This document shows, piece after piece, positions 11,772 to 21,854 of a DNA stretch of 43,209 nucleotides. Position numbers and translations under genes: made by a program. A model generated the notes under the pieces. The model saw nothing but the letters and a program-made list of their open reading frames with translations. It searched no databases and was not told the DNA's origin. This DNA comes from Hyphomicrobiales bacterium (GTDB lineage: Bacteria > Pseudomonadota > Alphaproteobacteria > Rhizobiales > Devosiaceae), in the NCBI GenBank assembly GCA_027066315.1, contig JAMONZ010000043.1, positions 1 to 43,209 of the forward strand, in the 5' to 3' direction. How positions within the stretch are numbered: the stretch's first letter is position 1; every line of letters begins with the position of its first letter.

Positions 11772-13097
11772 TTAATTTGATTTATGAAAACTTTTAGATA
11801 ACCAATTACTAACACGAGATAAATAATTATTTTCAAATCTCAAAGAACGACCAAAATTTGATGCAATATATTCATGATGGCTAATTTGTGGGTAAATTAG
11901 CATTCCTGCAATAGTTGCAAAAGCCGCTCCTTTTGCCTGCACAGGAAGACTTGCAATTCCAAGTGGGCGGCCAATTCGCACATGCCGTGACAAAATACGC
12001 CTTGCCATTTCAGACAACCCAGTCAATTCGCTTGCGCCACCGCTAAGCACAAATCTTCTGCCTGATACATCCATCATTTTTGCAAATATCAAACGATCCC
12101 GAACAGTTTGTAATATTTCTTCAATTTTTGGACGCACAATCTTATTTAACACCGCCCTTGTAATTGCGGCAGGGGCTTCACCCTCTAAAGAGCCAATTGG
12201 ATTTATCGCAATCAACTCACGCTCATCTAACTGCCCTGGTAACACACTTGCATAAACAGTTTTTATTCGTTCCGCATCAGCAATACTAATTGAAAGCGCA
12301 TGAGCAATATCTTGATTTATGTGATCTCCACCTATTGCTATTGAATCGCAAAAAACCATTTTCCCTTCACTAAAAACGCTAACGCTTGTTGTTGCACCGC
12401 CAAAATCAATACAAGCAACGCCAAGTTGCGCCTCATCATCAACCATTGTAGACAAAGCACTAGCATAAGGTGTTGCAACAAATGCTTGCACCTGTATATG
12501 GCATCGATTAAGAGCCAGCTCAATATTTCGCATTGGCAGGGTTTTTGCACTTATCACCGCAACATCAACGCCCAGTTCCTCACCTACCATGCCTATTGGG
12601 TCAAGCACCCCTTTTTGTCCATCAAGTGAAAAACCAATAGGAAGAGCATGGATAATTGAGCGATCTTTTTGAACACTAGCCTTATTCACTGAGTTTAAAA
12701 CTTTAGCAATATCTGCTTTTTCGGCCTCTAACCCTCCTAGCGAAACAGAGGCAGAAAAAGTTTGCGACCCTAATTCTCCAGCACTGATATTCACAATAAT
12801 AGATTCAATTGTTAGCCCAGCTTGCTTTTCAGCCATACTCACAACCGAGCGAATAGATTGCTCAGCTAGATTAAGATCACTGATTACACCACTATTAATT
12901 CCCCTTGATTTACCATAACCAAAACCAATCACTTGCGTTGCATGTGTGCGCCCACGCAAAGAACGCCCCTCAGGACGAGGAGTTAATCGTGCCACAATAC
13001 AGCTTATCTTGCTTGAACCAATATCAATGACAGACACTAATTTTGATTGCCCAGCTTGTACTGGTTTAAGTCTGGCAGTCATTGAACTACTAATCAT
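11772..13097 (-). CDS. ftsA: Cell division protein FtsA
   Basis: An actin-like ATPase of 441 residues that anchors FtsZ filaments to the inner membrane and recruits later division proteins. Actin-fold motifs are visible: phosphate 1 (V-I-D-I-G-S-S-K), the 1C domain after it (Q-A-G-L-T-I-E-S region), phosphate 2 (A-C-I-D-F-G-G-A-T-T) and the adenosine motif (L-S-G-G-A-S-E-L-T-G). The last 15 residues are rich in Arg, Lys, Trp and Leu, fitting the membrane-binding amphipathic helix. It follows ftsQ by 33 bases. A second in-frame ATG five codons on could also serve as start. Confidence 0.97.
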   Translation of the reverse strand: MISSSMTARLKPVQAGQSKLVSVIDIGSSKISCIVARLTPRPEGRSLRGRTHATQVIGFGYGKSRGINSGVISDLNLAEQSIRSVVSMAEKQAGLTIESIIVNISAGELGSQTFSASVSLGGLEAEKADIAKVLNSVNKASVQKDRSIIHALPIGFSLDGQKGVLDPIGMVGEELGVDVAVISAKTLPMRNIELALNRCHIQVQAFVATPYASALSTMVDDEAQLGVACIDFGGATTSVSVFSEGKMVFCDSIAIGGDHINQDIAHALSISIADAERIKTVYASVLPGQLDERELIAINPIGSLEGEAPAAITRAVLNKIVRPKIEEILQTVRDRLIFAKMMDVSGRRFVLSGGASELTGLSEMARRILSRHVRIGRPLGIASLPVQAKGAAFATIAGMLIYPQISHHEYIASNFGRSLRFENNYLSRVSNWLSKSFHKSN

Positions 13098-13130
13098 TTC
13101 TACTCAATTCACTCATCTATTTTTTTTAAG

Positions 13131-14045
13131 TTATTGTGCTATTTCGGCATCTTGCTCATGTTCTATCAAACGAACCACTAATTCATCATTTATACGAAGA
13201 TCAATTAATGACAAATCTCTATTAAGTAATGAATACTCATCTTGATAAGATGTTAATTTAGCCAATGCCTCTACAAAGCCAACCTCAGGTAGCTGTACCC
13301 GCAGCCCACTTTTATATATTAAATCCCATCGCCTATCAGCAATTCTAGAAATAGCTAAAAGCCCCTCATTTAAACTTGGATAATTTTTAAGAGCTAGAAC
13401 AATAGCGTTAGCATCATCACTAGCCCCCTCGCCAACAACCAATAATAAATCCTCATCTGCCCCATCAATAGAGCTAGCTAATTTTTTTCCTGTAGAATCT
13501 ATGACATAGGTTTTTCCTGCAATTCGCCAGCGGGCAACAGGTGTTTTTTCGACAATATTTATTATTATTTTATTGGGATAAGTTTTACGCACACTAACTG
13601 ACAAAACAGATGCCAGCTCCAATATTGAAGAGCGTGCATTTTTAACATTAAATAATAATGTTGACGTATTTTCATTTATTCCAAGCGATTTAACAATATC
13701 AGTTTCATTCGTTAAAGACTGTCCAGTAATTGAAATTTCATCTATTGAAAAACCAACATCTGCAAATGTTTTGTTTAATGCGAAGCCTATATTTTCTACG
13801 CCTTTATTCAAAAAATTTCGACTTTGAAATATAAAAACTGCCAGCAAAATAACTAGTAAAACCAACAAAGAACGTGTTAAAAGTTTTCTATGCAACACCC
13901 AAAATTGATTAATGGCCGTAAAAAAAGGCACGCCTTTTTTGCGGACGGATAGTTTTAAATTTGATTTATTTTTGGCGTTAGAAATGCCACTGGGCTTTGT
14001 TATTACAGCAGAAATATCATTACCATTCTGCCCTACCTGTTGCAA
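13131..14045 (-). CDS. ftsQ: Cell division protein FtsQ
   Basis: A bitopic inner-membrane protein linking the cytoplasmic and periplasmic parts of the divisome. A basic cytoplasmic tail is followed by one membrane helix (L-L-V-L-L-V-I-L-L-A-V-F), a POTRA domain starting near D-E-I-S-I-T-G, and a FtsQ beta domain with the K-T-P-V-A-R-W-R segment. I chose the TTG at 14045 because GGAGG lies exactly 7 bases upstream, giving 304 residues. A TTG at 14066 in the same frame would add seven residues but has no comparable site. Either way the start lies inside the 3' end of ddl, so the two are likely coupled. Confidence 0.9.
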   Translation of the reverse strand: MQQVGQNGNDISAVITKPSGISNAKNKSNLKLSVRKKGVPFFTAINQFWVLHRKLLTRSLLVLLVILLAVFIFQSRNFLNKGVENIGFALNKTFADVGFSIDEISITGQSLTNETDIVKSLGINENTSTLLFNVKNARSSILELASVLSVSVRKTYPNKIIINIVEKTPVARWRIAGKTYVIDSTGKKLASSIDGADEDLLLVVGEGASDDANAIVLALKNYPSLNEGLLAISRIADRRWDLIYKSGLRVQLPEVGFVEALAKLTSYQDEYSLLNRDLSLIDLRINDELVVRLIEHEQDAEIAQ

Positions 14046-14953
14046 CTCGCATCCTCCACAATCCAACTAACTAATTCAACAAAATCATGCCCACAATGAG
14101 CTGCTATTTCTGGCACTAATGATGTTTTTGTCATTCCGGGTTGAGTGTTTATCTCCAAGCAAACAAGCTCGCCATAATCATTACCAACATCATGAAAGCG
14201 AAAATCTGCCCGTGTTACACCCTTACAACCCAGTGCTTCATGCGCTTTTAGACTTAATTGCTGAATTTTTTCATAAATTTTTTGTGAAACAGGAGCAGGA
14301 AGTAGGTGTTTTGAGCCATTTTCTTCATATTTTGCTTCATAATTATAAAAATGCAAATCGGTTGTTATCTCTATCACACCAAGTGCAACATTCCCCATTA
14401 CAGCGCAAGTTAGCTCACGACCGGCAATAAACCGCTCAACCATTAATTCTTCACCCCCTCGCCACTCAGCACTCAAAATTTCTTGAATTGGCAAATCAGC
14501 TTCGCTCTTCACCAAAAAAATACCAACGCTAGAGCCCTCCGCTACGGGCTTAATCACATAAGGCGGCTTCATAATATGTTTTGAAGCAATCTCGCCTCGA
14601 GTAGCAATTATATGATCTGCCACAGGAATACCATTTGCCTTAAACAAAATTTTTGATTGATGTTTATCCATAGCCAGTGCCGAAGACAAAACTCCGCTAT
14701 GGGTATAGGGTATTTCAAGAATTTCTAGCAATCCTTGAATTATCCCATCTTCACCATAACGACCATGCAAAGCATTAAAAACCACATCTGGCTTAATGTC
14801 AGTCAGCTTTTGGGAAATATCACGCCCAACATCAATTTCAACCACATCATAACCAGCTTGGCGCAAAGCATCTGCACAAGCAGCACCACTATCAAGCGAA
14901 ACTTCACGCTCAACTGATAAACCACCTTTTAAAACTGCAACTTTTTTTGCCAT
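14033..14953 (-). CDS. ddl: D-alanine--D-alanine ligase
   Basis: An ATP-grasp enzyme of 306 residues that joins two D-alanines for the peptidoglycan stem. Motifs include the N-terminal V-L-K-G-G-L-S-V-E-R-E-V-S-L segment, A-L-H-G-R-Y-G-E-D-G, the P-Y-V-I-K-P nucleotide-binding lysine, E-G-S-S-V-G-I and the metal-binding end E-I-N-T-Q-P-G-M-T. Length fits the DdlB type found in dcw clusters. It lies between the DUF418-like gene (9-base gap) and ftsQ, which it overlaps. In most relatives murB directly precedes ddl, so the intervening membrane gene is unusual. Confidence 0.97.
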   Translation of the reverse strand: MAKKVAVLKGGLSVEREVSLDSGAACADALRQAGYDVVEIDVGRDISQKLTDIKPDVVFNALHGRYGEDGIIQGLLEILEIPYTHSGVLSSALAMDKHQSKILFKANGIPVADHIIATRGEIASKHIMKPPYVIKPVAEGSSVGIFLVKSEADLPIQEILSAEWRGGEELMVERFIAGRELTCAVMGNVALGVIEITTDLHFYNYEAKYEENGSKHLLPAPVSQKIYEKIQQLSLKAHEALGCKGVTRADFRFHDVGNDYGELVCLEINTQPGMTKTSLVPEIAAHCGHDFVELVSWIVEDASCNR

Positions 14954-14962
14954 TTATCTTAC

Positions 14963-15997
14963 CTAGCCTGTAACTTTTCTCAATAACCATTCAAGCGGAC
15001 CAGCATTGAAAAACTTCTTCCATATATTGGCATAAATGATTGAAGCAATTATAAACAGCAGGCTTGAAAAAACTGCCATTTGCGAAGTTTGATTGCTAAT
15101 CATTCCCAATGTTTCAAAAATACCCATTCCGATGATAATATGGGCAATATAAAGAGTTAGTGTTTGCTTGCCAGTAATAGAAATTGGTTTGAAAAAACGT
15201 ATAAAATTAAACGAATAAGCCCTAAGGCACAATCCGATGAGCAGTGATGCCGCCCCTGTTCCAGCAATCATATATAACGGCATAGGGGGAACTGGCTCTG
15301 TACTAGCTAAAAACACATCTTCACCAGCTAACAACGGCTGCAATAATGAAGACAGTCCATAAGCTACAATCAACAAGAAAGCACCAATAAAAATCATTAG
15401 CTTTTGCACTCGCTTTGAACTTAAATCTAACCTTGAAAGAAGCAAGCCAAACAATAAAAAGCTAAGCCATGGAATTACAGGATGCCAACCATTAAAGAAT
15501 AAATTTCTAATAAACCCCGTTAAAGTCCAAAACTTTGCATATTCATAAGTTTCCCAATTCCAACCCGCATCAAAATCAAACACCATAAGCAATGCAACAT
15601 AGATTATGGGCAAAATCAACGCTACCAATGCAATAGCTCGGCTAGATTGCCCAACCAACAGTAAAGCAAAGACAAAATATATTGCATAATAGTGCAAAAT
15701 ATCGGCTGGGAAAATAAGTGAATTTATCAAGCCAATGACAAATAAAAATAACGCTCGTTTTAAAATCGTAAGATTAAAATTATTGGAGGCTAGGCTATAG
15801 CCCATTCCAAGCCCAACTCCTGCTAATACCACAAAACTAGCCGCTGCTTTTCCTTCAAGCGTTAGAAGAAATATTTCAGCCCATTTTGCACCAGACCCAT
15901 CACCGATAACTACATGAAAATTTACTAACACCATGCCTGCAAAAGCAAAAAATCTTGCTAAATCTAACCCGTACAATCTTTCAGGCTGTGCCTTCAT
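14963..15997 (-). CDS. DUF418/YeiB-like multipass membrane protein inside the dcw cluster
   Basis: A 344-residue inner-membrane protein with about nine hydrophobic helices. The start (R-L-Y-G-L-D-L-A-R-F-F-A-F-A-G-M) matches the D-x-x-R first-helix motif of the DUF1624/DUF418 acyltransferase-like superfamily. The C-terminal part (T-G-K-Q-T-L-T-L-Y-I-A-H and the end G-P-L-E-W-L-L-R) resembles DUF418. Enzymatic activity is inferred at most. It is packed between murB (3-base gap) and ddl (9-base gap) on the same strand, so it is almost certainly co-transcribed with the wall genes. That suggests, but does not show, a role in modifying or moving an envelope glycan. Confidence 0.72.
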   Translation of the reverse strand: MKAQPERLYGLDLARFFAFAGMVLVNFHVVIGDGSGAKWAEIFLLTLEGKAAASFVVLAGVGLGMGYSLASNNFNLTILKRALFLFVIGLINSLIFPADILHYYAIYFVFALLLVGQSSRAIALVALILPIIYVALLMVFDFDAGWNWETYEYAKFWTLTGFIRNLFFNGWHPVIPWLSFLLFGLLLSRLDLSSKRVQKLMIFIGAFLLIVAYGLSSLLQPLLAGEDVFLASTEPVPPMPLYMIAGTGAASLLIGLCLRAYSFNFIRFFKPISITGKQTLTLYIAHIIIGMGIFETLGMISNQTSQMAVFSSLLFIIASIIYANIWKKFFNAGPLEWLLRKVTG

Positions 15998-16000
15998 TGC

Positions 16001-16978
16001 TTAAACCTTGCCAACGAAAACCTCACCATCAAGAAACTCATTCACCTGATTTTCAGGCTCAAATTTCCCCATTCGTCTTATTTCCCATTGCAATTCAACG
16101 CCAGAATTCTCTCGCACACGATGTCGCACTGTTTCACCTAATAACTCAATATCATAAGCACTTGCCCCACCAAGGTTTAGCAAAAAATTACAGTGTAATT
16201 CTGATACTTGCGCTTCGCCAATTTGCAAACCTCTACAGCCTGCCTCGTCAATTAATTTCCAGCTCGAATACCCATCAGGGTTTTTAAATGTTGAACCACC
16301 AGTACGAGATTTAATAGGCTGTGACTTCTCTCGCCTATCGGTTATCTGCTCCATACGGCTTATCATTTCGTCTGGATCACCAGTAAAACCTTGATATATA
16401 GCTGAAGTAAAAATCACTCCTTGAGGAGCGTTTGACTTGCGGTATTTATAGCCCATATCCTCATTACTAATCTTAACAATTTCACCTAAGCGAGTAACCC
16501 CACGCAATTCCACCATACGATCTCGTGTTTCAAGCCCATAACAACCCGCATTCATGTAAAGTGCGCCGCCAATCCCCCCCGGAATTCCCCGATAAAAAGT
16601 TAGGCCATCAATACCTGCGAGAGCCGCAGCTTTTGCCACTCTTACATCAGGGTTTGCTGCACCAACCAAAATGCGGTGATCTTCTAGCACCTTTATTGCA
16701 CCAAAACCTTTAGCTGAAAGTTTAATAACCACACCATCAAGCCCGCCATCACGAATTAGTAGGTTTGATCCCATTCCAATCACTGTGACTTTTATTTCTT
16801 TTGGCAAGTTTTTTAAAAAGAAAGCTAGATCTTCCTCATCAGCGGGTTGGAATAATAACGGCACAACTCCACCAACTCTAAACCATGATATTTCAGACAT
16901 TTTTTGATCTGGAGTAAGGCGACCACGAATTTTGCCAATCCAATCGCCCAATTTAGCTATAAAATCTGATGAACTCAT
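16001..16978 (-). CDS. murB: UDP-N-acetylenolpyruvoylglucosamine reductase MurB
   Basis: A flavoenzyme of 325 residues that reduces UDP-GlcNAc-enolpyruvate to UDP-MurNAc in the cytoplasm. FAD-binding motifs are visible: [14 protein letters not shown] and the [11 protein letters not shown] segment with its following N-A-G-C-Y-G. The catalytic serine lies in [11 protein letters not shown], and a C-terminal glutamate in V-E-L-Q-W-E-I-R-R. It lacks the extra loop of the E. coli type and so is the type II short form. Its ATG overlaps the murC stop by 4 bases. Confidence 0.97.
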   Translation of the reverse strand: MSSSDFIAKLGDWIGKIRGRLTPDQKMSEISWFRVGGVVPLLFQPADEEDLAFFLKNLPKEIKVTVIGMGSNLLIRDGGLDGVVIKLSAKGFGAIKVLEDHRILVGAANPDVRVAKAAALAGIDGLTFYRGIPGGIGGALYMNAGCYGLETRDRMVELRGVTRLGEIVKISNEDMGYKYRKSNAPQGVIFTSAIYQGFTGDPDEMISRMEQITDRREKSQPIKSRTGGSTFKNPDGYSSWKLIDEAGCRGLQIGEAQVSELHCNFLLNLGGASAYDIELLGETVRHRVRENSGVELQWEIRRMGKFEPENQVNEFLDGEVFVGKV

Positions 16979-18393
16979 GCCACTTCTCCACCAAGAAATA
17001 TTTCAAGCTCTTTGGGTAAATCCATTGCCCATTGAGTGATATTACCCGCCCCTAAAAACACTACATAATCTCCCTTAGAGCATCGCTTAGCTATGATTGA
17101 AGCTAGCTCTTTTGGCTCTTCAATGGTTTTAACATCACGATGGCCTAACGCTCGAATATTTCGTGCTAAATCTCTATGACCTCTACCTTGCATTGGCTTT
17201 TCCCCAGCTGCAAAAACAGGTGCAACAATAACGCTGTCTGCATCATTAAAGCAGCTTGAAAAATCCTCAAATAAATCATTTAGACGAGAATATCTGTGCG
17301 GCTGAACAATAGCAATAACATCTCGCTTGGTAGATTGGCGAGCAGCTTTTAAAACCGATGCTATTTCAACTGGGTGATGGCCATAATCATCAATGATTGT
17401 AATACCATTCACCTCACCTGTTTTAGTAAAACGGCGATTAACTCCAGAAAAGTTTTTCAAACCATTGCGAATTTCCTCTTCGCCAACCCCTAATTGAAAA
17501 GCAACCGCAATCGCCGCCGTTGCATTCATCACATTGTGTAGCCCTGGCATTGGGAGTTCCAAATTTTCAATTCTTTTTTCTTGCTTAGTAATTCTATCTC
17601 GCACCTCAATTGAGAAACGACTTATCCCATTGTCATTTTTCAAGTCACAAATTCGAACATCTGCTTGCGGGTTCTGACCATAAGTCACAACTCGCCTATC
17701 TTCAATCTGACCAACCAAAGCCTGCACCTCAGGGTGATCTAAACACATAACCGCAAAACCATAAAAAGGAACATTTTCTACAAAATTGATAAAGGCTTTT
17801 TTTAGCTCAGCAAAACTTCCATAATAATCAAGATGCTCAGGATCAATATTTGTTACCACAACCACATCTGCAGGCAATTTTATGAATGTGCCATCACTCT
17901 CATCTGCTTCAACCACCATCCACTTGCCTGCACCCTCACGAGCATTAGTGCCATAAGCGTTGATAATACCGCCATTTATAACTGTTGGGTCAATATTCCC
18001 AGCATCAAGCAAAGCCGCAACTAGTGAGGTTGTTGTTGTTTTACCATGTGTGCCGCCAATAGCTATTGCATTTTTAAAACGCATAAGCTCTGCTAGCATT
18101 TCAGCCCGCCGCACAACAGGCAAACCAAGCGCACGAGCCGCTCTTAATTCAGGATTATCTTTTTTAATAGCCGATGAGATAACAATAACAGCACTATCTT
18201 TTAGATTTTCTGCTCTTTGTCCAATTTCAACCTCTATCCCCATATCAAGCAAGCGTCTTACATTAGCACTCAAATTCATATCAGAGCCACGAACAGTATA
18301 ACCCTGTCCATGCAAAATTTCTGCAATTCCACTCATGCCAATTCCACCAATTCCAATAAAGTGGACAGGGCCAATATCTTGAGGCATTTTCAT
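16975..18393 (-). CDS. murC: UDP-N-acetylmuramate--L-alanine ligase MurC
   Basis: The first Mur ligase, adding L-alanine to UDP-MurNAc with ATP; 472 residues. The N-terminal Rossmann domain has [11 protein letters not shown]. The central ATPase domain has the P-loop [10 protein letters not shown] and the conserved E-A-D-E-S-D-G-T-F. The C-terminal domain has D-D-Y-G-H-H-P-V-E and R-Y-S-R. AAGGAA lies 8 bases before the ATG. It is placed between murG (16-base gap) and murB (4-base overlap), the usual order. Confidence 0.98.
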   Translation of the reverse strand: MKMPQDIGPVHFIGIGGIGMSGIAEILHGQGYTVRGSDMNLSANVRRLLDMGIEVEIGQRAENLKDSAVIVISSAIKKDNPELRAARALGLPVVRRAEMLAELMRFKNAIAIGGTHGKTTTTSLVAALLDAGNIDPTVINGGIINAYGTNAREGAGKWMVVEADESDGTFIKLPADVVVVTNIDPEHLDYYGSFAELKKAFINFVENVPFYGFAVMCLDHPEVQALVGQIEDRRVVTYGQNPQADVRICDLKNDNGISRFSIEVRDRITKQEKRIENLELPMPGLHNVMNATAAIAVAFQLGVGEEEIRNGLKNFSGVNRRFTKTGEVNGITIIDDYGHHPVEIASVLKAARQSTKRDVIAIVQPHRYSRLNDLFEDFSSCFNDADSVIVAPVFAAGEKPMQGRGHRDLARNIRALGHRDVKTIEEPKELASIIAKRCSKGDYVVFLGAGNITQWAMDLPKELEIFLGGEVA

Positions 18394-18409
18394 GAATTAT
18401 ATTCCTTAT

Positions 18410-19507
18410 TTATTTTGCAGGCTTTATATATTTTATGGCAACATCTGCAAGTTTTTCAACTGCTTTTGGCTGCCCAAGTGATTTTGCCTTTTGCGCTGCC
18501 TCATATAACATTTCTGGCTCACTCAACATTTCTTTAAGCTGTGTGCCAAGCGAAAGAGGCGAAATAGAGGCCTGCTCAACTAACCAACCACCACCACTAG
18601 CCTCTAAAAATGCTGCATTATTAGCCTGATCTCCATCTAGCGATCCGGGGAGAGGAATTAAAATTGCTGGAACTCCCAAAACCGTTAGCTCAGCAACACT
18701 AGATGCGCCTGACCGACTAATTACTAAATGAGATTGCGCCATTCGCTCGGGCAAATCATTAAAAAAAGCTGCCAGCTCTACATTGACCTTTGCCTCTCGA
18801 TAAGCATTCGCAACTCGCTCTAAATCCTCTGGGCGACATTGCTGCGTAATCTGCAAACGTTTACGAAGATCATCTGGCAATGTTGCAACAGCTGTTGGAA
18901 CAATATCAGAAAAAACCCTTGCCCCTTGCGACCCACCAAATATTAAAAGACGAATTTTATCATTATCATTTATTTTTGAATAAGAAATTGTTTTTGCAAC
19001 CTGCACAACACGGTCACGAACTGGGTTTCCTGTTACATATTGATCAATGCTAATTTTATCAGCAAAAGATGTCACCTCAAAACTCAAAGCTAATGCTTTA
19101 GCAAAACGAGCTAAAGCCCTATTAGCTCGCCCAAGCACGGCATTTTGCTCATGTAAAACACCCGGAATTCTAAGCAAAGAAGCGGCTAGGAATGAAGGGA
19201 AAATCGGATACCCACCAAATCCCACTACAACATCAGGTTTAATTTTTTTAAGTTTTTTATAAGCTATAAACACTCCACCAAGTATAGTAAAACCAGCTTT
19301 TATAAATTTAATTGGATTTGCAATTGATGGGGTTGCCGATGGAATAGCGATAATTTCTTTTGCAGGAAACCTCTTACCAAATTCATCAACACGCCCATCA
19401 CTCATTAAATAAATTTCATGCCCATTTCGGCGTAATTCTTGTGCCAAAGCCATTGCGGGGAATAAATGCCCCCCTGTTCCTCCAGCCAATAAAACAAATT
19501 TGCTCAT
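18410..19507 (-). CDS. murG: Lipid II synthase MurG
   Basis: A GT-B glycosyltransferase of 365 residues that adds GlcNAc from UDP-GlcNAc to lipid I on the inner face of the membrane, giving lipid II. Recognised by the N-terminal L-A-G-G-T-G-G-H-L-F-P-A loop, the central L-H-E-Q-N segment, G-G-S-Q-G-A-R-V-F in the linker and the UDP-GlcNAc contact region S-R-S-G-A-S-S-V-A-E-L ... P-L-P-G-S-L-D-G-D-Q. It lies 40 bases after ftsW and 16 before murC. Confidence 0.97.
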   Translation of the reverse strand: MSKFVLLAGGTGGHLFPAMALAQELRRNGHEIYLMSDGRVDEFGKRFPAKEIIAIPSATPSIANPIKFIKAGFTILGGVFIAYKKLKKIKPDVVVGFGGYPIFPSFLAASLLRIPGVLHEQNAVLGRANRALARFAKALALSFEVTSFADKISIDQYVTGNPVRDRVVQVAKTISYSKINDNDKIRLLIFGGSQGARVFSDIVPTAVATLPDDLRKRLQITQQCRPEDLERVANAYREAKVNVELAAFFNDLPERMAQSHLVISRSGASSVAELTVLGVPAILIPLPGSLDGDQANNAAFLEASGGGWLVEQASISPLSLGTQLKEMLSEPEMLYEAAQKAKSLGQPKAVEKLADVAIKYIKPAK

Positions 19508-19547
19508 TTTTTTCTCATTAGTTAAAATTCATATTACTTGCTTGTGA

Positions 19548-20696
19548 TTACTTTATTGCCATTGCACCAGCTGGTAATGCACTTTTTAACCTGTGTGCAG
19601 GGTTTTTACGAGTCAATGCAAGCATTATTCCCATTCCAAAGGCAATCGCAACCATTGATGTACCGCCATAAGAAACAAATGGTAAAGTCATTCCCTTGGG
19701 AGGCATAAGATTTAAGTTAACTGCTAAATTTATTATTGATTGCAAACCAAATTGAATAGCAATTGCACTTGCGGCTAAGCGTGAAAAAATATCTCTTTGT
19801 CCATAGGCATTATTTAAAGATTTAAGTACAATAAAACCAATCAAGGCTACTAAAACAATGCAAAATATTATACCAAATTCACCCGCTGCTGCCGAAAAAA
19901 CATAATCAGCATGTGCATCTGGCAAATAACGTTTTGCAATAGCTTCCCCCGGCCCACGGCCAAACCAGCCACCCTCTAAAATTGACTGCATTGCTTTTTC
20001 AACCTGATAATTTAGAGTTGTCCCATCACCAAAAAAATTATTAAATCTTTTTGTAACATGAGGGAAGAAAAAATATGCAATAGAGCCAAAAACTAAAGCT
20101 GCTCCAAATAAAGCAAAAACTACCCAAAGAGTAATGCCAGACAAAAAAACCAAAGCAGCCCATGTAGCCAGAACCAAAAATGATTGCCCAATATCTGGTT
20201 GCATCATAATTGGTATAATAATTATTATCATAAGAATACTTGCAATAATTCCACCAGGGACATTACCATATTTTATTTTTTGTGCAAATAGCCAAGCTGC
20301 AACAATTGCAAATGCTGGTTTTATAAATTCTGATGGTTGAACTGATTGCCCAAATACCAAAATCCAACGTTTTGCTCCATTTGCCTCAAACCCAACAAAC
20401 GGAGTTAAGACCAACAGCCCAAAAGAGCCAAACAATAATAAAAGTGCAGCAAAACCCGCTAAACGTGGAGTTAAAAAAGACGCTCCTATTAAAATAATAG
20501 ATGTTGGAACAATAAAGAACAAATGCCTAAAAACAAAATGCCAAGATGAATATCCTAACCGCTCGGCAACTGCTGGAGAAGCCGCAATAGACAAAGCAAT
20601 GCCAATGGCTAACAATAAAAACAATGCGCCAAGCAATTGCCTATCAATCGTCCACCACCATTCGGCAATAAGGGTTTTTTTCTCACGTGAAAACAT
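19548..20696 (-). CDS. ftsW: SEDS-family septal peptidoglycan polymerase FtsW
   Basis: A multipass membrane glycosyltransferase of 382 residues that polymerises lipid II at the septum with FtsI. About ten hydrophobic helices are evident, with SEDS landmarks: N-G-A-K-R-W-I near 110, the P-S-E-F-I-K-P segment, the loop with a conserved aspartate (P-D-A-H-A-D-Y-V-F-S) and the C-terminal P-F-V-S-Y-G-G-T-S-M. It directly follows mraY across a 54-base gap. In most relatives murD stands there, and no trace of it is seen in that gap. Confidence 0.96.
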   Translation of the reverse strand: MFSREKKTLIAEWWWTIDRQLLGALFLLLAIGIALSIAASPAVAERLGYSSWHFVFRHLFFIVPTSIILIGASFLTPRLAGFAALLLLFGSFGLLVLTPFVGFEANGAKRWILVFGQSVQPSEFIKPAFAIVAAWLFAQKIKYGNVPGGIIASILMIIIIIPIMMQPDIGQSFLVLATWAALVFLSGITLWVVFALFGAALVFGSIAYFFFPHVTKRFNNFFGDGTTLNYQVEKAMQSILEGGWFGRGPGEAIAKRYLPDAHADYVFSAAAGEFGIIFCIVLVALIGFIVLKSLNNAYGQRDIFSRLAASAIAIQFGLQSIINLAVNLNLMPPKGMTLPFVSYGGTSMVAIAFGMGIMLALTRKNPAHRLKSALPAGAMAIK

Positions 20697-20750
20697 GAAA
20701 CCATACTTAAGCTATAAATAATTAAAGGCGAGTGAAATTATTTACGCTCA

Positions 20751-21836
20751 TTATCTTAATTTTAAAGATGAAAGCCCAATAAGTGCCAATACAACTGCAA
20801 TAATCCAAAAGCGAATAACAATTTGGCTTTCACTCCACCCTATTTGTTCAAAATGATGGTGAATTGGTGCCATTTTAAACACTCGCTTGCCCGTAAGTTT
20901 AAATGAAACTACCTGAACGATAACCGAAACAGTTTCTAAAACAAACAGACCGCCAATTATTGCTAAAACAATTTCATGTTTTGTTGCAACTGCGATTGCG
21001 CCCAATGCTCCACCCAATGAGAGTGATCCTGTATCTCCCATAAAAATATGAGCTGGTGGTGCATTAAACCATAAAAACCCCATACCAGCACCAATCAACG
21101 CCCCACACACAACCGCTAATTCGCCAGTTCCGGGGACAAAATTTATTAACAAATAATCAGAAAAAACCTGATTTCCTACAAGATATGCAATAAGGCCAAA
21201 ACAAGCCGCAGCAATCATAACTGGCACAATAGCCAAACCATCAAGACCATCGGTTAAATTAACCCCATTTCCAGCAGCAATAATCACAAATGCGCCAAAC
21301 GCAATAAAAAACCAACCCAAATTTATTGCCCAGTCTTTTATAAATGGAATGAAAATTGAATTGGAAACTGCAGGCTCGCTTAATTGTGCAATGAAAAACA
21401 CCGCAATCCCTGCAATAACTGCCTCTAATGCTAAGCGATACCTGCCACTAAAACCCTTATTAGCGGAGCGTGAGACCTTTAAATAATCATCATAAAAACC
21501 AATAGCACCAAAACCAATGGTCACCAAAAGCACAATCCAAACATATGGATTTGAAAGGTTAGCCCATAAAAGCGTTGCAGAAACAAAGCCTCCAAGGATC
21601 ATCAATCCGCCCATGGTTGGTGTACCTTGCTTGGTAAGCAAATGCCCAATTGGCCCATCTTCACGAATTGGCTGACCACGCCCTTGTTTAATTTTCAAAG
21701 ATTTTATCATGCTAGGACCAAATAAAAACACAAAGAAAAGCGCAGTAATCACCGCCCCAGCCGTGCGAAAGGTCAAAAACCTAAAAACGTTTAATGGTCC
21801 AAAAACATCGCTAAACTGCGAGAGATAATATAACAT
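20751..21836 (-). CDS. mraY: Phospho-MurNAc-pentapeptide transferase MraY
   Basis: A ten-helix membrane transferase of 361 residues that attaches phospho-MurNAc-pentapeptide to undecaprenyl phosphate, making lipid I. Conserved cytoplasmic loop residues are visible: G-T-P-T-M-G-G near 75, the D-D-Y-L-K pair, [22 protein letters not shown], and the M-A-P-I-H-H-H-F-E histidine loop. AAAGGA lies about 10 bases before the ATG. It follows murF by 18 bases and is followed by ftsW rather than murD. Confidence 0.98.
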   Translation of the reverse strand: MLYYLSQFSDVFGPLNVFRFLTFRTAGAVITALFFVFLFGPSMIKSLKIKQGRGQPIREDGPIGHLLTKQGTPTMGGLMILGGFVSATLLWANLSNPYVWIVLLVTIGFGAIGFYDDYLKVSRSANKGFSGRYRLALEAVIAGIAVFFIAQLSEPAVSNSIFIPFIKDWAINLGWFFIAFGAFVIIAAGNGVNLTDGLDGLAIVPVMIAAACFGLIAYLVGNQVFSDYLLINFVPGTGELAVVCGALIGAGMGFLWFNAPPAHIFMGDTGSLSLGGALGAIAVATKHEIVLAIIGGLFVLETVSVIVQVVSFKLTGKRVFKMAPIHHHFEQIGWSESQIVIRFWIIAVVLALIGLSSLKLR

Positions 21837-21854
21837 ATTCTTTTCGTTCCTTTA

